The position numbers and the translations under genes were made by a program. Under the pieces are notes generated by a model that made no database searches, had not been told where the DNA came from, and saw only the letters and a list, made by a program, of their open reading frames with translations. A stretch of DNA of 64,000 nucleotides, from the NCBI RefSeq assembly GCF_008831285.2, contig NC_045140.1, forward strand, positions 17,854,370-17,918,369. The letters are read 5' to 3'. Below are positions 23,572 to 36,707 of the stretch, piece by piece; position 1 is the stretch's first letter, and each line of letters begins with the position of its first letter. The DNA is from Nymphaea colorata. Taxonomy: Eukaryota > Streptophyta > Magnoliopsida > Nymphaeales > Nymphaeaceae.

Positions 23572-26500
23572 AAGTATACCGAATGGATAGGGTTTATACA
23601 AACTTATGAGTTAAGACTAATCTACCCTACCTGGCTGTGTTCACCCAACATTAACAGTAAGCAGGTATGAGTATTAGAAAACAGAACATGTAAGTAAGAA
23701 GACCTGGGATGTAACTGAGTCAGGTCTGATGTCTAACACTCTCTCTCTCATAAGTGTTCTTTGTTGAGCATTTAATGAGGGAGTTAAGAGAGTTGGTTGA
23801 CTTGTGCTTATATTTGCTTTAGAGCAGATGTGTGTGTATGTGTGTGTGTGTGTATGGGATACAAAAATTTTCCATAAAGAACAAAATTAATAACTAACAA
23901 GCTATGATTTTGTGGATGATTCAACAGGCAAGAAAGCAAATTGTCAGTTGCCACACCTGTTAGGAACGTGACTCTCTCGCACTCTCTCTTAACGCACCAA
24001 GAGAAGAGACAAACAGAAGAAGAGAAAGGGGAAGAAGACAAAGATTTACGTGGTTTGGAGACAATGTTCTCCGACGTGCATGGCTGCCACACAGAAGAAT
24101 ACAGAATACAAGAGGAAATTGCCCCTCATAAACATGGATTAGGACAAAACCCACAAAGTGGAAACATGGATCCGCATAAATTGGGGAAGTATATCAAGTA
24201 TGGATCAGGCTCCACACTCCAACAACACCTGCACCTAAGTCGTGCTGCCTCAGGTGTGACAGCTGTTTTAAAGAGTTCGTATGACTTAGATTGTTGTCTA
24301 AAGGTTTTAAATTTTTAATTGCTAATTTTAGGAGTCATGTTCCAGTGTCATGTAGAGACAGGTAAGTAATTCTTGTAACATAACAACATGAATTCCATGC
24401 ATGGAAAACAGAAAAGCAAACCATAAAAAGGAAATAAGGGAACAAAAACGAAAGTTATCACTCTATAGGAACAAATTGTCAGACAGAACTTCACCAAGGT
24501 CCATGACGGAAGTACTTCTGAGCAGCAACATAAGCAGAAAGGAACATGTCCCAGAGCTCCTCTCTCCCGAAAAGAATGTGAGCTTTAAGAAGATACTCAT
24601 AGAAAGAATCAACACCTGCAAAATATTGTTAATGCTTAAGAAAGTAAGAAGAATGCTAAACTATTTTAGCCATGGAAGGTATTATGGCAATAGATGAAAA
24701 ATAATCAACCTGCAAAATTTTCAGAAGAAATAGTACAAGGCACTGAATATGAGTAGAAATTTGGCAATGGGTTAAAAGGATGAAGTTTCAGAATGAAACA
24801 AGCTACCAAATGAAACAAGTTTGTGTGGTTATTGGCATAAAAGAATAATGAAGTCAACCATGAACCAAGAATTAAAAGAAAAGGAGAAGTCAGCAGATAC
24901 TTGTACCAGCCCCAATTCCAGTTGAATATTCAATCCATTCTCCAGTCAGTACATCTAATGTAGTTCCTACAAGATTCAAAGAGCTCCTCATGCTCCACAA
25001 TTTACGAAGAGCACGTAATGCAGCTGCCCCATATCTAGAGTCACCCGTTAATCTTGACAACGTACCCATTTCAAGGATGAGAGATCCTAAAATGTCCAAA
25101 TTAAGCAAAAAAAAAGAGTAAGATGAATAAATGCTTCTCAAGTTGTAACAAGATGGAATTTGCTTCTCACCACAGCCAGAGGTACTTGTTTCTGTTGTTT
25201 CATTCTCCATAACTCCATGCTGCCAATAGGAGAACTGCAGATCAGCTAAAAGCACTAGCAGTGGCTCACAGTAATGTGGACAAAAATTCAAACTATATAG
25301 GAAAATTATTGTTATGTATCTAGAAGCAAACAATATAATAATTTAAATCAAAGTATACAGTTAAAGAGCCAGCACAAGTCTAACAAAGGGCTTACCTGAT
25401 GCAAGAGAAAGAGTAAAATTTTTTTCTAAGTATATAATGTACCAGAAGGTCCAGAACTAACCAATTGTAACAGAAATTGAAAATGAAGCAGTCTAAAGAG
25501 ATCATAAAAACGGTATACATATGATGCAGAAGAATATATATTTCGTGTTCAAAAATTTTGGATTCTGGAGCTGATGATCATTGATCAAAGTTGAGAATGT
25601 GCACAAAGCACAGGCAATTCCTCACATACAAAATTTTTTCATGGTATCTCATGTAATTGTTAATCAATGGCCTCTTTGGTTAAGAAACATAAAACACATC
25701 GATCATACTCAATTAATACTTTTTTCTCCCTCATGAATTCAAACTTTAAGTTACATGCACAAGTAAAGCCATTCAAAGTGGAAAGCCAATGCAATTATAT
25801 CACATACCTTCAGATTAATCCATGCATATGGAAGCCCAGTAGGAGTATCGAATGCCGGCAGCAAACGCTCCCCTAAATCAACAGCCAGATGTAACAATTG
25901 GTTATTGTAATTTCTTTGGACCAACTTATCCATGTAATCAGTTGCAAGAATGTGGGCAGAGACAAGTCCACCAAGAACTCGTATGTTGCACTGCAGAAAT
26001 CTCATTGGGTAAGATAAATTTCATCATCAATAAAAAGTAATCTCAGTGAAGTACCTATTTACATTGAATCAGCACATATGTCACCAACTACTATACAAGA
26101 GCATGGAGATAATAACTGCCTTAATCTCTCACATCTATCTAGATTTGATTACAACATAGCAAGAAGAGAACCAGTATACACACCTCAAATAAACTTATGC
26201 GAGCATCAACATCAAAATCAATGTGCTTGCCAAGCCATAGAATAGCTCTCTCAAATTCTGTGTAATTGCCCAATACAACAAGACTGCACCAGCATTCAGA
26301 GAGCAAAACAGAATAAACATTCATGATTATGCTCTTCCAAATCCAATTGGAAAAACCACAAGCAGTTCTTCGTGGACATTAAGACTGCTCAAAGTAACTT
26401 AAATACTGATTCAGCTACTCAGAATCATCAAAACCAAATGATAGTGTTTTCCTACAATGTCAAATACAGAGACGTCCCAAGCTTTTTGACACAAAAAGTA

Positions 26501-28954
26501 TGTCAGTGTCCAAAGTTGAATATTAAAAAAGTTCATTCCCAACAATGAACACTTAACAGAGAAGCAATTTAAATGTTCAATTAACTGGAAAAGGTCAATC
26601 TAAACCATCTTGAGCAGCAGAAACAAGAAATGAAAAAGGAGTGGCAAAAGAAACCTCCGGGCCTCAACTGATCGCTTAATTATCCAGATATGAATATGAG
26701 CAACAAGATTAAGCAGTATGCATACCTCGATAATGACTCTATAAGAGTCAATGCTGATCCACCATAATTCTCAGGCAGATGCTCAAGCTAATGACAAAAA
26801 AAATAATTTAACCATCATGAGAAGCAATGCTTTTCCTCTGCAGTTTTTAATTAATGAAATTAAAATACTTTTGAGGAAAGCAGTTAAACCTTCAAATTTC
26901 CAAGCTCACTAAGAGAGTCTGTAAAGCTTTTCGTGAGAGGCTTCAATTCATCATGCTATAGAACAATAAGCAACAAATTATACAGAATACCATGCAAAAA
27001 TTAAAGCACAAAAATAAAGTCATTCAAGGAAGCACTTACTATAATATATGAGGAAATATAAACTAACCGGAAATGCATGAATCAAATAATTGTCATACGC
27101 ATGATAAAACCTGCAAGTAAGAATCATGTTAGATGATAGACCACATTTCAATTTCAGAAACAATGAGAACAAATCCAAGTAACTCTCGATAGCTGTGAGC
27201 TACAGGAACTCATAAATATATGGTATGTTTTCATTTCCCAGTTAGATCCAGATTCACAAGAAAGCTGTTCAATTCTCAACAATAACTGCGACTATCAAAT
27301 GTGAATATTTAGCATACTAATTTCTTCATGTCTAAGATTTTTTTAACCAATATTAAACATAGTCAACAAATAGACATTTGCATGCTTTCTTCAACATAGA
27401 GTAGTTGTGGTGGAGAGTATAACTGGAGGCACAGATATGATCTTAATCTAAAGACTAACAACTTCTAATAACCTACAAATTCATTTTCATAAATACATGA
27501 ACCAAAAGCCATGACTCCACAACAGTTTGATAAAACGTGCTGAGACATTTTAATAAAAAACAGCCCTATAGTAGCTTGGCAAATCATCGACATATGTTGG
27601 AAGTCAGAAAATGACTATTATCTTAAAGTAAATAAACTCATACTGCTACCATAAGATTCTTATGGTAAGTGAGGAAATTTTATTTTGAACCAAAAACAAG
27701 GTCATCAATATCCATGTTATAAAAATTTCCTAAAGATAACCTTGATTTAGAAATGTAATTAACTAGCAAGTTGAGATGTAGACATCAAAAGAAAGGCTAG
27801 CCAAAATGCAGCTAAATCCAATACATTATTCCCAAGCTTGAAAGCTGGACGCCCTGACAAAGGTCAGTCATTCCTTCAGAGTTGAAGCATAGACCAGATG
27901 GACATTACTGTAGATTATATTCACCAGGAAGAAACGTTCAGTGTTCCTCGTGCATTTGGAAATGAACTCAAGCAAAATATGGATCAGTTTATTCTTCTTC
28001 ATTCTCATTATACAGGACAGCTGAATGCACAGAAGGAAATTGGAATCACATAAAATGGCAAGACATTTGCTAGAAAGTCTAGAATCCCGATAATAAGACC
28101 TTTAATTTGACCAAGTATGGAGCCATAAATGCTCCTTCATAATGACCTCACAATACGTGATCAATGTTGAGTTGTGTGAGCAAGACAAACCAAAAGCTAG
28201 AACTCGAGGAAGCCAAGGACCACTATCTAAAAGCGGAGGAATGCGCCTATGACCAAAGTCTGGTTGAAGCTCAAGTAGGTAGGTCTACTGCATGCCAAAG
28301 CTTTGCCATCTTAATTGCTTCTCCTAATCGTCACCTACACTAAGAACGCCTTACTCGCTTTGAATGGTGTCATCAGAGGACTAGATAACTTTCCTTCTCT
28401 TCTTCCAATTGATTCATACTCGAATATCTTAAGCCATTTTGTACCGTAAGGCACATCAATCCGGCTCATGCTTAATATAAAAGGCAGGATTCAGAAATAA
28501 GGGGAACGAAATCTTCACAAATAGAAGTTTTAAATTCATGAAGCAACATGGCAGAAACTCAAACGAGTAATTCCTTAGAAAAGAAGCACGGGATACTGAT
28601 AATCATTAAATTAACCGAACATGCTGATCTGAGAACTACAGATCGTTAAGAGTCCAACAGGGCACAAGAGGTCAAAAAAATAGAAAGGATCACAAAATCA
28701 TATACCAACAGATAAAGGTACAAGCTACCGCCATAAGAAAAATACAAGAAACCCTGTAAATTGACTCGTCAACAGAAAAAAATCTAAAAAAAAGAAAAAA
28801 CTCACATCTGTCTGACCTCCTCCCTCAATCGCATCTTCTTGGCAAGACCATGGCGGCTGGCTTGGGCGACGGATGCCCCAGCAAGCGAGGCCAGGATCAC
28901 AAGCCAAACGACGACCCATCTTCTGAATCTACAAGAAAATGGTGGTGATGACAT
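18630..28954 (-). CDS. EDEM-type GH47 alpha-mannosidase (MNS4/MNS5 clade), 15 exons, 579 aa
   Basis: Trims mannose from misfolded ER glycoproteins to mark them for ER-associated degradation. Minus-strand exons: 28954-28806, 27110-27068, 26955-26890, 26787-26726, 26283-26184, 25990-25808, 25219-25171, 25086-24907, 24615-24495, 21668-21587, 21500-21415, 20573-20473, 20253-20112, 19909-19759, 18854-18630. All phases match (1740 nt). Residues about 13-32 form a signal peptide or anchor ([20 protein letters not shown]), followed by [16 protein letters not shown] and HDELKPL. Other GH47 blocks: [100 protein letters not shown] and [20 protein letters not shown]. The Cys-rich tail has [12 protein letters not shown] and AGYCGLWLL. 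Odd points: Met455 where the family has a calcium-binding Thr, and a GC donor after exon 10. Length is nearer MNS5 than MNS4 as I recall them. Confidence 0.92.
21990..22320 (+). mobile_element. LTR-like insertion in mannosidase intron 9
   Basis: Within the 2.8-kb intron between exons 9 and 10 lies a compact block whose composition differs from its surroundings. It has a TATA-like attataaataaggg at about 22108, a downstream agatcaatatatttt that resembles a polyadenylation region, and runs resembling plant Copia LTR tails. It opens with a large hairpin (22017-22073). No internal coding region is nearby, so a solo LTR is the likeliest reading. Exact ends and target-site duplication were not resolved. 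Confidence 0.4.
22017..22073. repeat. Nested palindrome (26-bp perfect core inside 11-bp arms)
   Basis: The core 22033-22058 is a perfect palindrome (left half ccaacggctagaa). It is flanked by outer arms gctgttgggcc (22017-22027) and ggcccaacagc (22063-22073). Together they can fold into a hairpin of about 57 bases. It lies in the LTR-like block. Confidence 0.9.
23265..23342. repeat. (AT)14(GT)25 compound microsatellite
   Basis: Long AT tract running directly into a long GT tract, within mannosidase intron 9. It is likely to be highly length-variable between individuals. Confidence 0.93.
23530..23566. repeat. (TA)n microsatellite
   Basis: About 18 TA units, about 190 bases from the preceding compound microsatellite and in the same intron. 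Confidence 0.9.
23930..24270. mobile_element. Retroelement-like fragment in mannosidase intron 9
   Basis: The segment contains gatttacgtggtttggagac, a word of the type often found in plant Copia or TRIM internal and LTR sequences, within a purine-rich block (gaagaagagaaaggggaaga). No protein-coding part remains and no ends were identified. The assignment rests on resemblance only. Confidence 0.3.
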
Positions 28955-31900
28955 TTCCGAATCACGCTAGCAAAGAATTCTCATTGCGCTCGTCTCGGAG
29001 ATGTGTATGAAGCAGATAAGGAAGAAAGAAAGTCGCGCTGTCATTCTTAATCGTCTGAAATTTGGATCCAAGTTCGATTGGCTTTTTCCGATTCGTGTCA
29101 GATTTTCAGATATCGATTCGGACGAGTGTGTTCATTGGCCCCTGCCCGGTGCTTGGACATGTCCAGTGCCCCGGTCAGCATCCTCCAGTGATTGGACCCG
29201 ACGATGGAGAACAGGAGAAGTAACTCTCCGCTTCGGAACTTGAATGGATCTCACTTTGTATCATGATCCGCAACTTGTAGAAGGCCAACAGATCCATCTT
29301 GGATCAAGGATCTGTCTAAAATCTAAATCTGTAAAAGTGCGAGAATGCATCCTCTTCCTCGAGAACATAACATGGAAAGCGGTCCACATAATTTTTTTAT
29401 TAATAAGAATGATTTCGTAAATTGTCTATCCAATTTAATGGTTGTCTTAAAACTTTTATATAAAATTGAGTGCTAATTATTTGTTAATCTTTAAAAAAGT
29501 TGAGTGGTGATTGGTATTTTCTATAAAATTTATTCAATGTGTTTTCATTTGGTTACTACTGTAACTTTCATTAAAGATAGGAAAAAAAAAGCACCGGATC
29601 AGCATTTTGCTGTTGTAAACAATAAAAAGGATTGTAGATGTTCAGTCATCAAACGCCGTAAGCATGAAATCTGACACCAAAGAAAATATTTTTTTAATCT
29701 TTCCGTAAATAATCATCAAATTTATTGCCGCTTTTTTGCTTCCCTGGAAAGAAATAAACTGCATTAATGGGACGTCCGCTCAACCTTGTAAGGGGACGGG
29801 AAACGGGAGCGAGATGCATAAATAGTAATAAATAATAATAATAAAGAGCCTAGAGGTGGGCTCGACTAATGAAACTTTGAGATTGAGCTCACCTCGACTT
29901 AAAATTGGATTATTTGAACGAGTTGACTCGATTCGTTAAGCAAATGACTCGACTTCATGAGCCAATCTTTAACTAGTCTCGTTATTTACCCTAGCAACAC
30001 CCTCAATTACTGTAAAGTAAATACCCTTAAAACACTGTTTTCTTTTTTTAAGAGTGAAACCAGAAGTATTTCATCCAATTGAAGTTTTCCAAGGTTTCAC
30101 CTTTTCATGCATTGCTCTCAAGACCGAGCGGAGAGCAAGAGAAGAAAGGGTCGAGCGGGTGAAATTTCACCCACTTGCTTTAACGTAAAACGATTGAAAT
30201 TTTACCCTGTTTGATACGTCGTGAGACGGGCAGGTAAAATTTTACACGTCCGTACAGATTTCACCCTCCCCGTAAAATTTAACCCAACCATCAAACATGC
30301 ACTTAAAATTTGGTTGGGTTTGATGACCATAAATATCAGATCTAACCAAGGACTTGTTGAAAGATCCACCGCATTAACGAACCCTACATTTGAAATCGGT
30401 GAATTTCAGGTCCAAGGGTGGGGCGTCCAACCTCTCCTGCTTATCTCACTCGGGAGAGGTTGTGGCAGTAGGGTTGGGTATCGGGTCGAGTACTTGGTAT
30501 TTATCATGTCCAGATTCTGACCCAAAAAACCCACCCGAATCGAACCTAGTTTACTTGAAGAAACCACATGCAGCGTAAGTAGTTTTTTAATGAAATATAT
30601 TTTATTATTAAAAAATATATTAAAATTTTTTATTTTATATTTTAAAATTAATTTTTTTTATTTTAAACAGGTGAAACCGAACTAAGCCCGAACTGACGGC
30701 CGCGCCTATTCACAGGCCTAGCAACGTCAAAGAGGAAGCTTCTACAAGATGCATGGATCAGCCTGGAATCTAATAGCCGGAAATTAGGATACTATGCTTA
30801 CATTGAGTGCCTTAAAGTGATATTGATGTATTTTTTTCTTTTTACAAGAGCTTAAAACAGGACTGATAACTTACCATACCTTTCCCATCAGTTATAATAA
30901 CCATCTGGAGATCATCATATTTTTTCTTTCATTCCACACTATATGGTCACCAAGCACAGGATATGTAAGTTCAACCAGCAATTATTGCACCTCAGTTTTA
31001 CCTCACCAGCTGTGCCATTGCCCCAAGGACAAAGATATGTGAGATGTAATTAAGTTGTTTCAAGAAGTTTGAAGGATCAAACAATGCTCCAATAAGAGGT
31101 TAGATAAAAACTGAAAAAAGAAAGTTGACAAGTGGTTGATATTCAGAAAATGGAGTAGATACTAATCTATCTCCAGCTCACACTAGATCTAAGGTTTAAT
31201 TTTGTGTTATCACTGAATTAGTAATCAAGACGGTGGTTGAATTATTAAGAGAGTTTTCTTTAAAAGTTAATGTCTTTGAGCTTCCTGCGTCCTTTCTCAG
31301 TGGGTGGATGACATAAATTTGGATGGTAGTTAGATGAACAAGACAAGCCATTAATCAAAACCCATGAAGCAACCAAATGATGCAGAGGAAACGACGCATG
31401 ATTCAAGGCAAGGAAGGCAACCAAGAAAAGCCATTGAAACAAAGTTGCCATGAAATGTTTGAGGCCATGTACATCGGACAAAATATTGGAATTTATGTTA
31501 TTAGTTATTTGGAAATGCTGTTTAATTTAAAGCGTGACAGCATATTGAAAATCGGGCGTTGTTTCTGTTTGCAAAGGAAATTTTGCTGATTTAATTGTGT
31601 TCTAATATGCTTTTACATTTTCCTGTCTTCTGTTCACGTTCGGATTTGGAACTCCAATTAAACATTTTCTGATACACCCAAAGAATAAAAAAAGACTGTT
31701 TATTTTAAATTTTAATGTGTTGCTTTTCCATGCCATAAATATCAATGAAGTCGTGTTGCAATTTGCATGTTGGTATCTTCGATATAAAGTTTATTAGGAT
31801 CGTAAGCTTTCAAATTTCAAGAGAAACGAGTCTACTGATTTTATCAGAGGACTTGAATATTTTGTTTGAAAGATTCACACGTTACGGGAAGAATTTACGA

Positions 31901-33980
31901 TTCATCATTTTTAGTGCTTTCTCTTGCCAATCATGCAATCATAGGATTCTTCTGAGGAACTTAATTTAACTTAGACAATAAGAAATTAATACCAAACTTA
32001 AAAGATCCCACCATGAGCACGCGAACCGATCAACAGTTGGTAAACGAATCACAGATCCCACCGTGAGCATGTGATTATCGGTCCCCCGGTGTTGCGCAGT
32101 TCAGTGTAGACCGTCGGATCTCTCTAGCAGACAACAGAAGCAGAAAAGAAATGCATTTTCTTTTACAATTCAATCTGTCATGCGTCACTGATCACTGAAG
32201 AGAATCTGAACAGTTATATGCTTCGAAGTTTGTTTCTCAGCGTGGCTGGAAACCAAAGTACACTGTCGACACATGATGCCACCGTGAATTTTGGACGCGT
32301 TTAACTCCAGCTGCTCTGCAACTCCGCGTTATCTACACCTCTCTCTCTCTTTCTTCATTGGTAAGATGAGTTCATATCTGAGAAAGCTTACCTGCTTCAA
32401 GTTTTTGTTTCTGTTTTTTCTTTTGGTTTTCTGTAAATCGTCCAAGCTGCAACAGTTTAATTAATGACCGTGCCCTGCCATCGTTGCCATTTCTGTAGCA
32501 ATGGAGTTTTTGTACCTTTTTTTTTTTTTTTTTTAACTTTTTGTTCATTGGAAGAATGAGAGAAATTGGCAGGAAGGCCAAAGGATTGGTGCGGTAAGAA
32601 GGGGATATTGAGCGGTCACGATTCAAATTTTTGGGCATTTCTTCTTCTGTAAGACCAAGTTAGAGTTACGAGATTTAATGGCTGCCCATGAGGGTTTGGG
32701 ATTGAATTTCTCCGTTTCATTATCAAGGAAAAAAACAGAAGCAGAAAATGAACATTAGGAAACTTGTGGAAGTGTGTGACAAGATCCAACCATGAAGCCA
32801 TTAATGAATAACATATAGACAAAGTATAGGAAGCGAATTCAAGGGCTTCACTTTCATCTCGGAATCTTACACCAATGTAGTTCGAACCAGTCCCAAATTT
32901 TTTACTGCTTCCTCTTTGGCATCTAATGGCTGTGAAGCCCTCGGCAGGAAACGTCGTAAGCAAAGGAGACCCGCTTTCTCCGGCCTCATATCATATGTTG
33001 TCCTGCTGAAGTTTTTGAAATAAAAACCATCTCCTTAGAAACTTTAAGAAAAACCTCCATGCATCTCTTTTGAAATTTTCATAGAAACAATAATGGGCCC
33101 ATCGTTGGTGGAACTTTTAGGTTCTGTTTTTAAACTTTTTGGCTTAAGAAAGGTAATTGGAGCGACCATTAAGTGGAATCTGCTTGGCTGAGCAAACTTG
33201 TGCCTCCAAGTTTCAAAAGAATAAAGTCTTAAGAATTGAACATTTCGTGCATGTATTTTTGCTATCAAGTCAGAAACTGTGAATATTGCTGCTTAGACAT
33301 CAGATATTGTTGGTTGAAAGCGATGCAAACTAAACTAAAAAATCTTTAACAGAGACAAGTGAGAGCTTCATAATATGACGTTAAACACACTTTTCAATAT
33401 TATCAGATGAATGATTTGTGAAATAGTGGACTTGCGTAGAACCAGGGCCTAAACCCCCCTCGATGATGAGATGGGCACTCTTAAACCCTAAATCTAAAGA
33501 TTAAACAAAGTGTTGATGGTGTGAAGATGAGACTAGTGGGCCAGGGGAGGCAGCCATTGATGAGTTCCAGCAATCCATTAATTACAGAACATGGGGAAAA
33601 GGAGGGCACGCGCGGGACCCTGGCCTCAGTTGGCAGCATCGTGAGCAATCTTAGCGCAAGCCAAATGAAGAATCGAAAATAAGATTTAAATAAAGATTTG
33701 AATGAAAGAGGGTTTTAAGACAGAGACAAAGGCAAAGATGAGAACAAGCGAGGGCTGTAGGATGGCAAGGGCACAAGCCATGTGCCCCACCACAATTGGG
33801 ATGGGGAAAGTACTCGAGAAGAAAACACTCTCAGCTTGGTAGCAGTCGACCTGGAGCGTTTCACGGACCAAATCCTACGATCCTCTCACCTTTTCTTTTT
33901 CCTTTCTCTCTCTAGAAACCCCATTGGGCCTTTCTGTCTTCCTCCCTGCTCTGTTTCCTCGCTCTCTTTCACCATTTTCT
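28955..33980. other. Five kilobases of intergenic DNA without a recognisable gene
   Basis: Upstream of the mannosidase (28955-29300) lies its presumed promoter, including a 12-bp palindrome tggacatgtcca at about 29155. From 29.3 to 34 kb the sequence is AT-rich with short poly(T) runs and degenerate repeat words (for example gggtatcgggtcgagt near 30475). Open frames of 70-115 codons on either strand (for example about 31260-31480 and 32616-32963, minus) match no family I know and lack convincing splice contexts. I call no gene here. Confidence 0.5.
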
Positions 33981-34352
33981 TACACGTCCTTCTGAAGATA
34001 GTGTCGTCTGACTCGTCTCTCTCTAAGGTTCCTTTTCTCTATTTTTACCAGTTTCACATCTATCTAAGAGAGAGTACTTTCTTTCTTCCCTCCCAACTGT
34101 GTTTCTCTCTCGACCATTTTTTATAGAGGTCTCTCTCTCTCATTCTCTCTCTTCTAGTAGTACTGCAGTTTCTCTTTCTACTGCATTGTGTTTCTACTAC
34201 ATTCGCGTCTCTTGTACGAAGGGGAGAGAGAGAGAGGCTCCACTGGCAGTAGGCTAGCAGGACTACAACTGAGAACCCAAAAAGAGAGGGAAAAAGTTGG
34301 CTCTCTTCCCTCTCAAGAAGAGAAGAAGAAGAAGAAAAAGAAAAAAGAGGCC

Positions 34353-36707
34353 ATGGATGTGCCCTCCCTCCTCCTGCTCTTCCTCCTCTCACTCTCCTCC
34401 CTCTCTGCTGACGGCATGCTCACAAGCAACTACTACCAGAAGAGCTGCCCACGCGTAGAGGAGATCATCCGGAATGTTGTCATTCAGAAGCAGATCACCA
34501 ATCCCACCACCGCCGGAGGCACCCTTCGCCTCTTCTTCCACGATTGCTTCGTCCAGGGCTGCGACGCGTCCATCCTCATCACATCCACCCCTTTCAACAA
34601 GGCCGAGCGCGACGCGGACATCAACCTCTCTCTCCCCGGAGATGGCTTCGACGCCATCGTCCGGTCCAAGATGGAGCTGGAGCTTACTTGCCCCGGCGTC
34701 GTCTCTTGCGCTGATATTCTCACCATTGCCACCCGCGATCTTGTCAGATTGGTAATGAAACGGATTCCCTAGTACCATAGCAGTAGCTGAGTGAGATCAT
34801 GAGCTAGACTATTCTCTTTTCCCTCGTTGCGAGCACTTGGTTAAATAGCAGCCCATGCATTTTCGGAATAGTTAGATGCATGATGTCTTTCTTCAGTTCC
34901 CCCATTTTTCTGCCTGTTGGCAGAATCTGCAAGCCTCTATCTAGCCCCAGGTTACAGATCACAACAGAGGAAGAAAAGATACTCTTGTTACCATAACCAG
35001 ATACGGAATCTGACGGTTGGTAGGCTACCATCTGTTGTAAGTGGGACAAATTTTCCACATTTTAGATTTTCTACTGTTGATTCTTAGAGTATGATAATTA
35101 TGAGATTTTTTTATTGGCATCTGCTCAACTTCACTTCAGAACAAGCAAAAGAGAAAACGAGGATGCATGTAGATCTTTAATCGTGTTTAGATTAAAAAAA
35201 AAAAGGTTCGTTTTGAGATGGGGGAACATGAGGAACCCACGTTTTGCTTTTCAACTTCGTCAAAGTTTGATGTTTATGAAAATGAGGCTTTTGTTCTTCT
35301 TCGTGCGTGGCACTTTAGGTGACCATCCTGCAACTTTATCGGAAGTCCTTTTCCTAAATGAAAAAGAACTGTTAGATAATGCAGATACTTGTGATTTGAT
35401 ATGCTGGTTTGTTGGACCGTAGTTTCGAGAAACCGCTTTCTGGTGTGAGCTCTCAATTTTTGAAATGAGGGAGTTGAAATTGTATGTCAAGTATTCTACG
35501 CGACGGGCTTCAAAGGATAGCGAATTCTGTCAGTGGAAAATAAAAGGAATGGTCGAATCTTTTTCCATTGCTCTGCCGTTTGATTTTTGAAAAAAGAAAA
35601 GTTCTTGTTTTCATGCAAGATCACATTGTACACAACCATACAAATATTTTCCTGTTAGGTTTTACTCAGGAGCTCGAGATTAGGCATTGATGGGGTTGAA
35701 GATGAAAATGGAGGTGAAAAATGGGAGGATGAAGGTGTCGACTTCTCACGAGTATAACTGAAACCGGGGGGGTGGGGGCGGTGGTTTGAAGATGAAAATG
35801 GAGGTGAAAAATGGGAGGATGAAGGTGTCGACTATATTCTGACGAGTATAACTGAAACGGGGAGATAGTGGCTTATATTTTCTCCTCATCCTTACTGCAT
35901 CCTCTAATGCTGGAAGCCCGAGGAATTGAATTTTCGGGAATTCCAACATCTAATTCCCCATTTTCTGCATCTCTGCCTCATGTCTAGTTCCTAAACGGCA
36001 TCTCAAATTTAAAAATTGTGTTATTATCTGTTCTTTGAAATTGTAAATGTCAGGTGATCCTTTTTAATTCCTACTGGAAAGGTTTTCCGCTTGTTGTCAT
36101 TCTCTTCCTCATGGTACTCGTGTTGCAGGTTGGAGGGCCTTACTACACGGTAAAGCTAGGCAGGAAGGATGGCCTTATTTCTCAAGCTTCTCGGGTACCT
36201 GGCAATCTGCCTCTTCCAACAATGCCGGTTACAGAGCTGGCGTCTCTCTTTTCGTCGAAGGGATTTTCCATTGGAGAAATGACAGCGCTTGTTGGTGCCC
36301 ACACCATTGGCTTTTCCCATTGCAAAGAATTTGCCAAGAGGTTGTACAACTTCAGCCATGGCTCAACTGTTGATCCCTCAATGAACCCACAGTATGCCCA
36401 AGGACTACAGAAGGCATGCGCAAATTACATCAAGAATCCTACTATATCTGCGTTTAACGATATAATGACCCCCAACAAGTTCGACAATGAGTTCTACCAA
36501 AACCTTCCTAAGGGCCTCGGCTTGCTGGCTTCTGATCAGGCGCTCTACTCGGACCCTCGAACCAGAGGCTTCGTGCGTTTATTCGCTTCAAATCAAACCG
36601 CGTTCTTCGATGCCTTTGTTAAAGCAATTGATAAACTGAGCATGGTGGAGGTAAAGGTTGGGAGGCAGGGAGAAATCCGAAGAAGATGCGATGAATTCAA
36701 TTCATGA
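34353..36707 (+). CDS. Class III secretory peroxidase (PER31/41/63-like), complete copy A, 2 exons, 325 aa
   Basis: Heme peroxidase of the cell wall or apoplast that oxidises phenolics with hydrogen peroxide. Exon 1 is 34353-34751 and exon 2 is 36129-36707; the intron is phase 0 and GT-AG. Residues 1 to about 19 are a signal peptide (MDVPSLLLLFLLSLSSLSA). The distal heme pocket is in RLFFHDCFVQGCDASIL, with Arg59 and His63. [11 protein letters not shown] and [11 protein letters not shown] follow. The proximal heme ligand is His191 in ALVGAHTIGFSHC. IMTPNKFDNEFYQNLPKGLG and the C-terminal EIRRRCDEFNS match the PER41/63 group. The ATG follows a CT- and GA-rich leader. Exon 1 is cut by the left breakpoint of the segmental duplication, so only this copy is complete. 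Confidence 0.95.
35698..35870. repeat. Two-copy tandem repeat in peroxidase A intron, period about 90 bp
   Basis: The word gatgaaaatggaggtgaaaa followed by atgggaggatgaaggtgtcg occurs at about 35700 and again at about 35790. A G-rich stretch (gggggggtgggggcgg) separates the copies. The equivalent intron of unit B (48906-49065) has a related but differently rearranged pair. Confidence 0.8.

Noticed and set aside
32616-32963. Minus-strand 115-codon frame between the mannosidase and the peroxidase
   Set aside because: No recognisable motif, mixed composition, and no neighbouring exon-like stretches.
34188-34352. N-terminal extension of peroxidase A before MDVPSLLL
   Set aside because: The frame is open upstream, but it would add a Lys/Glu-rich leader before the signal peptide and its start is not an ATG. 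Secretory peroxidases begin with the signal peptide.
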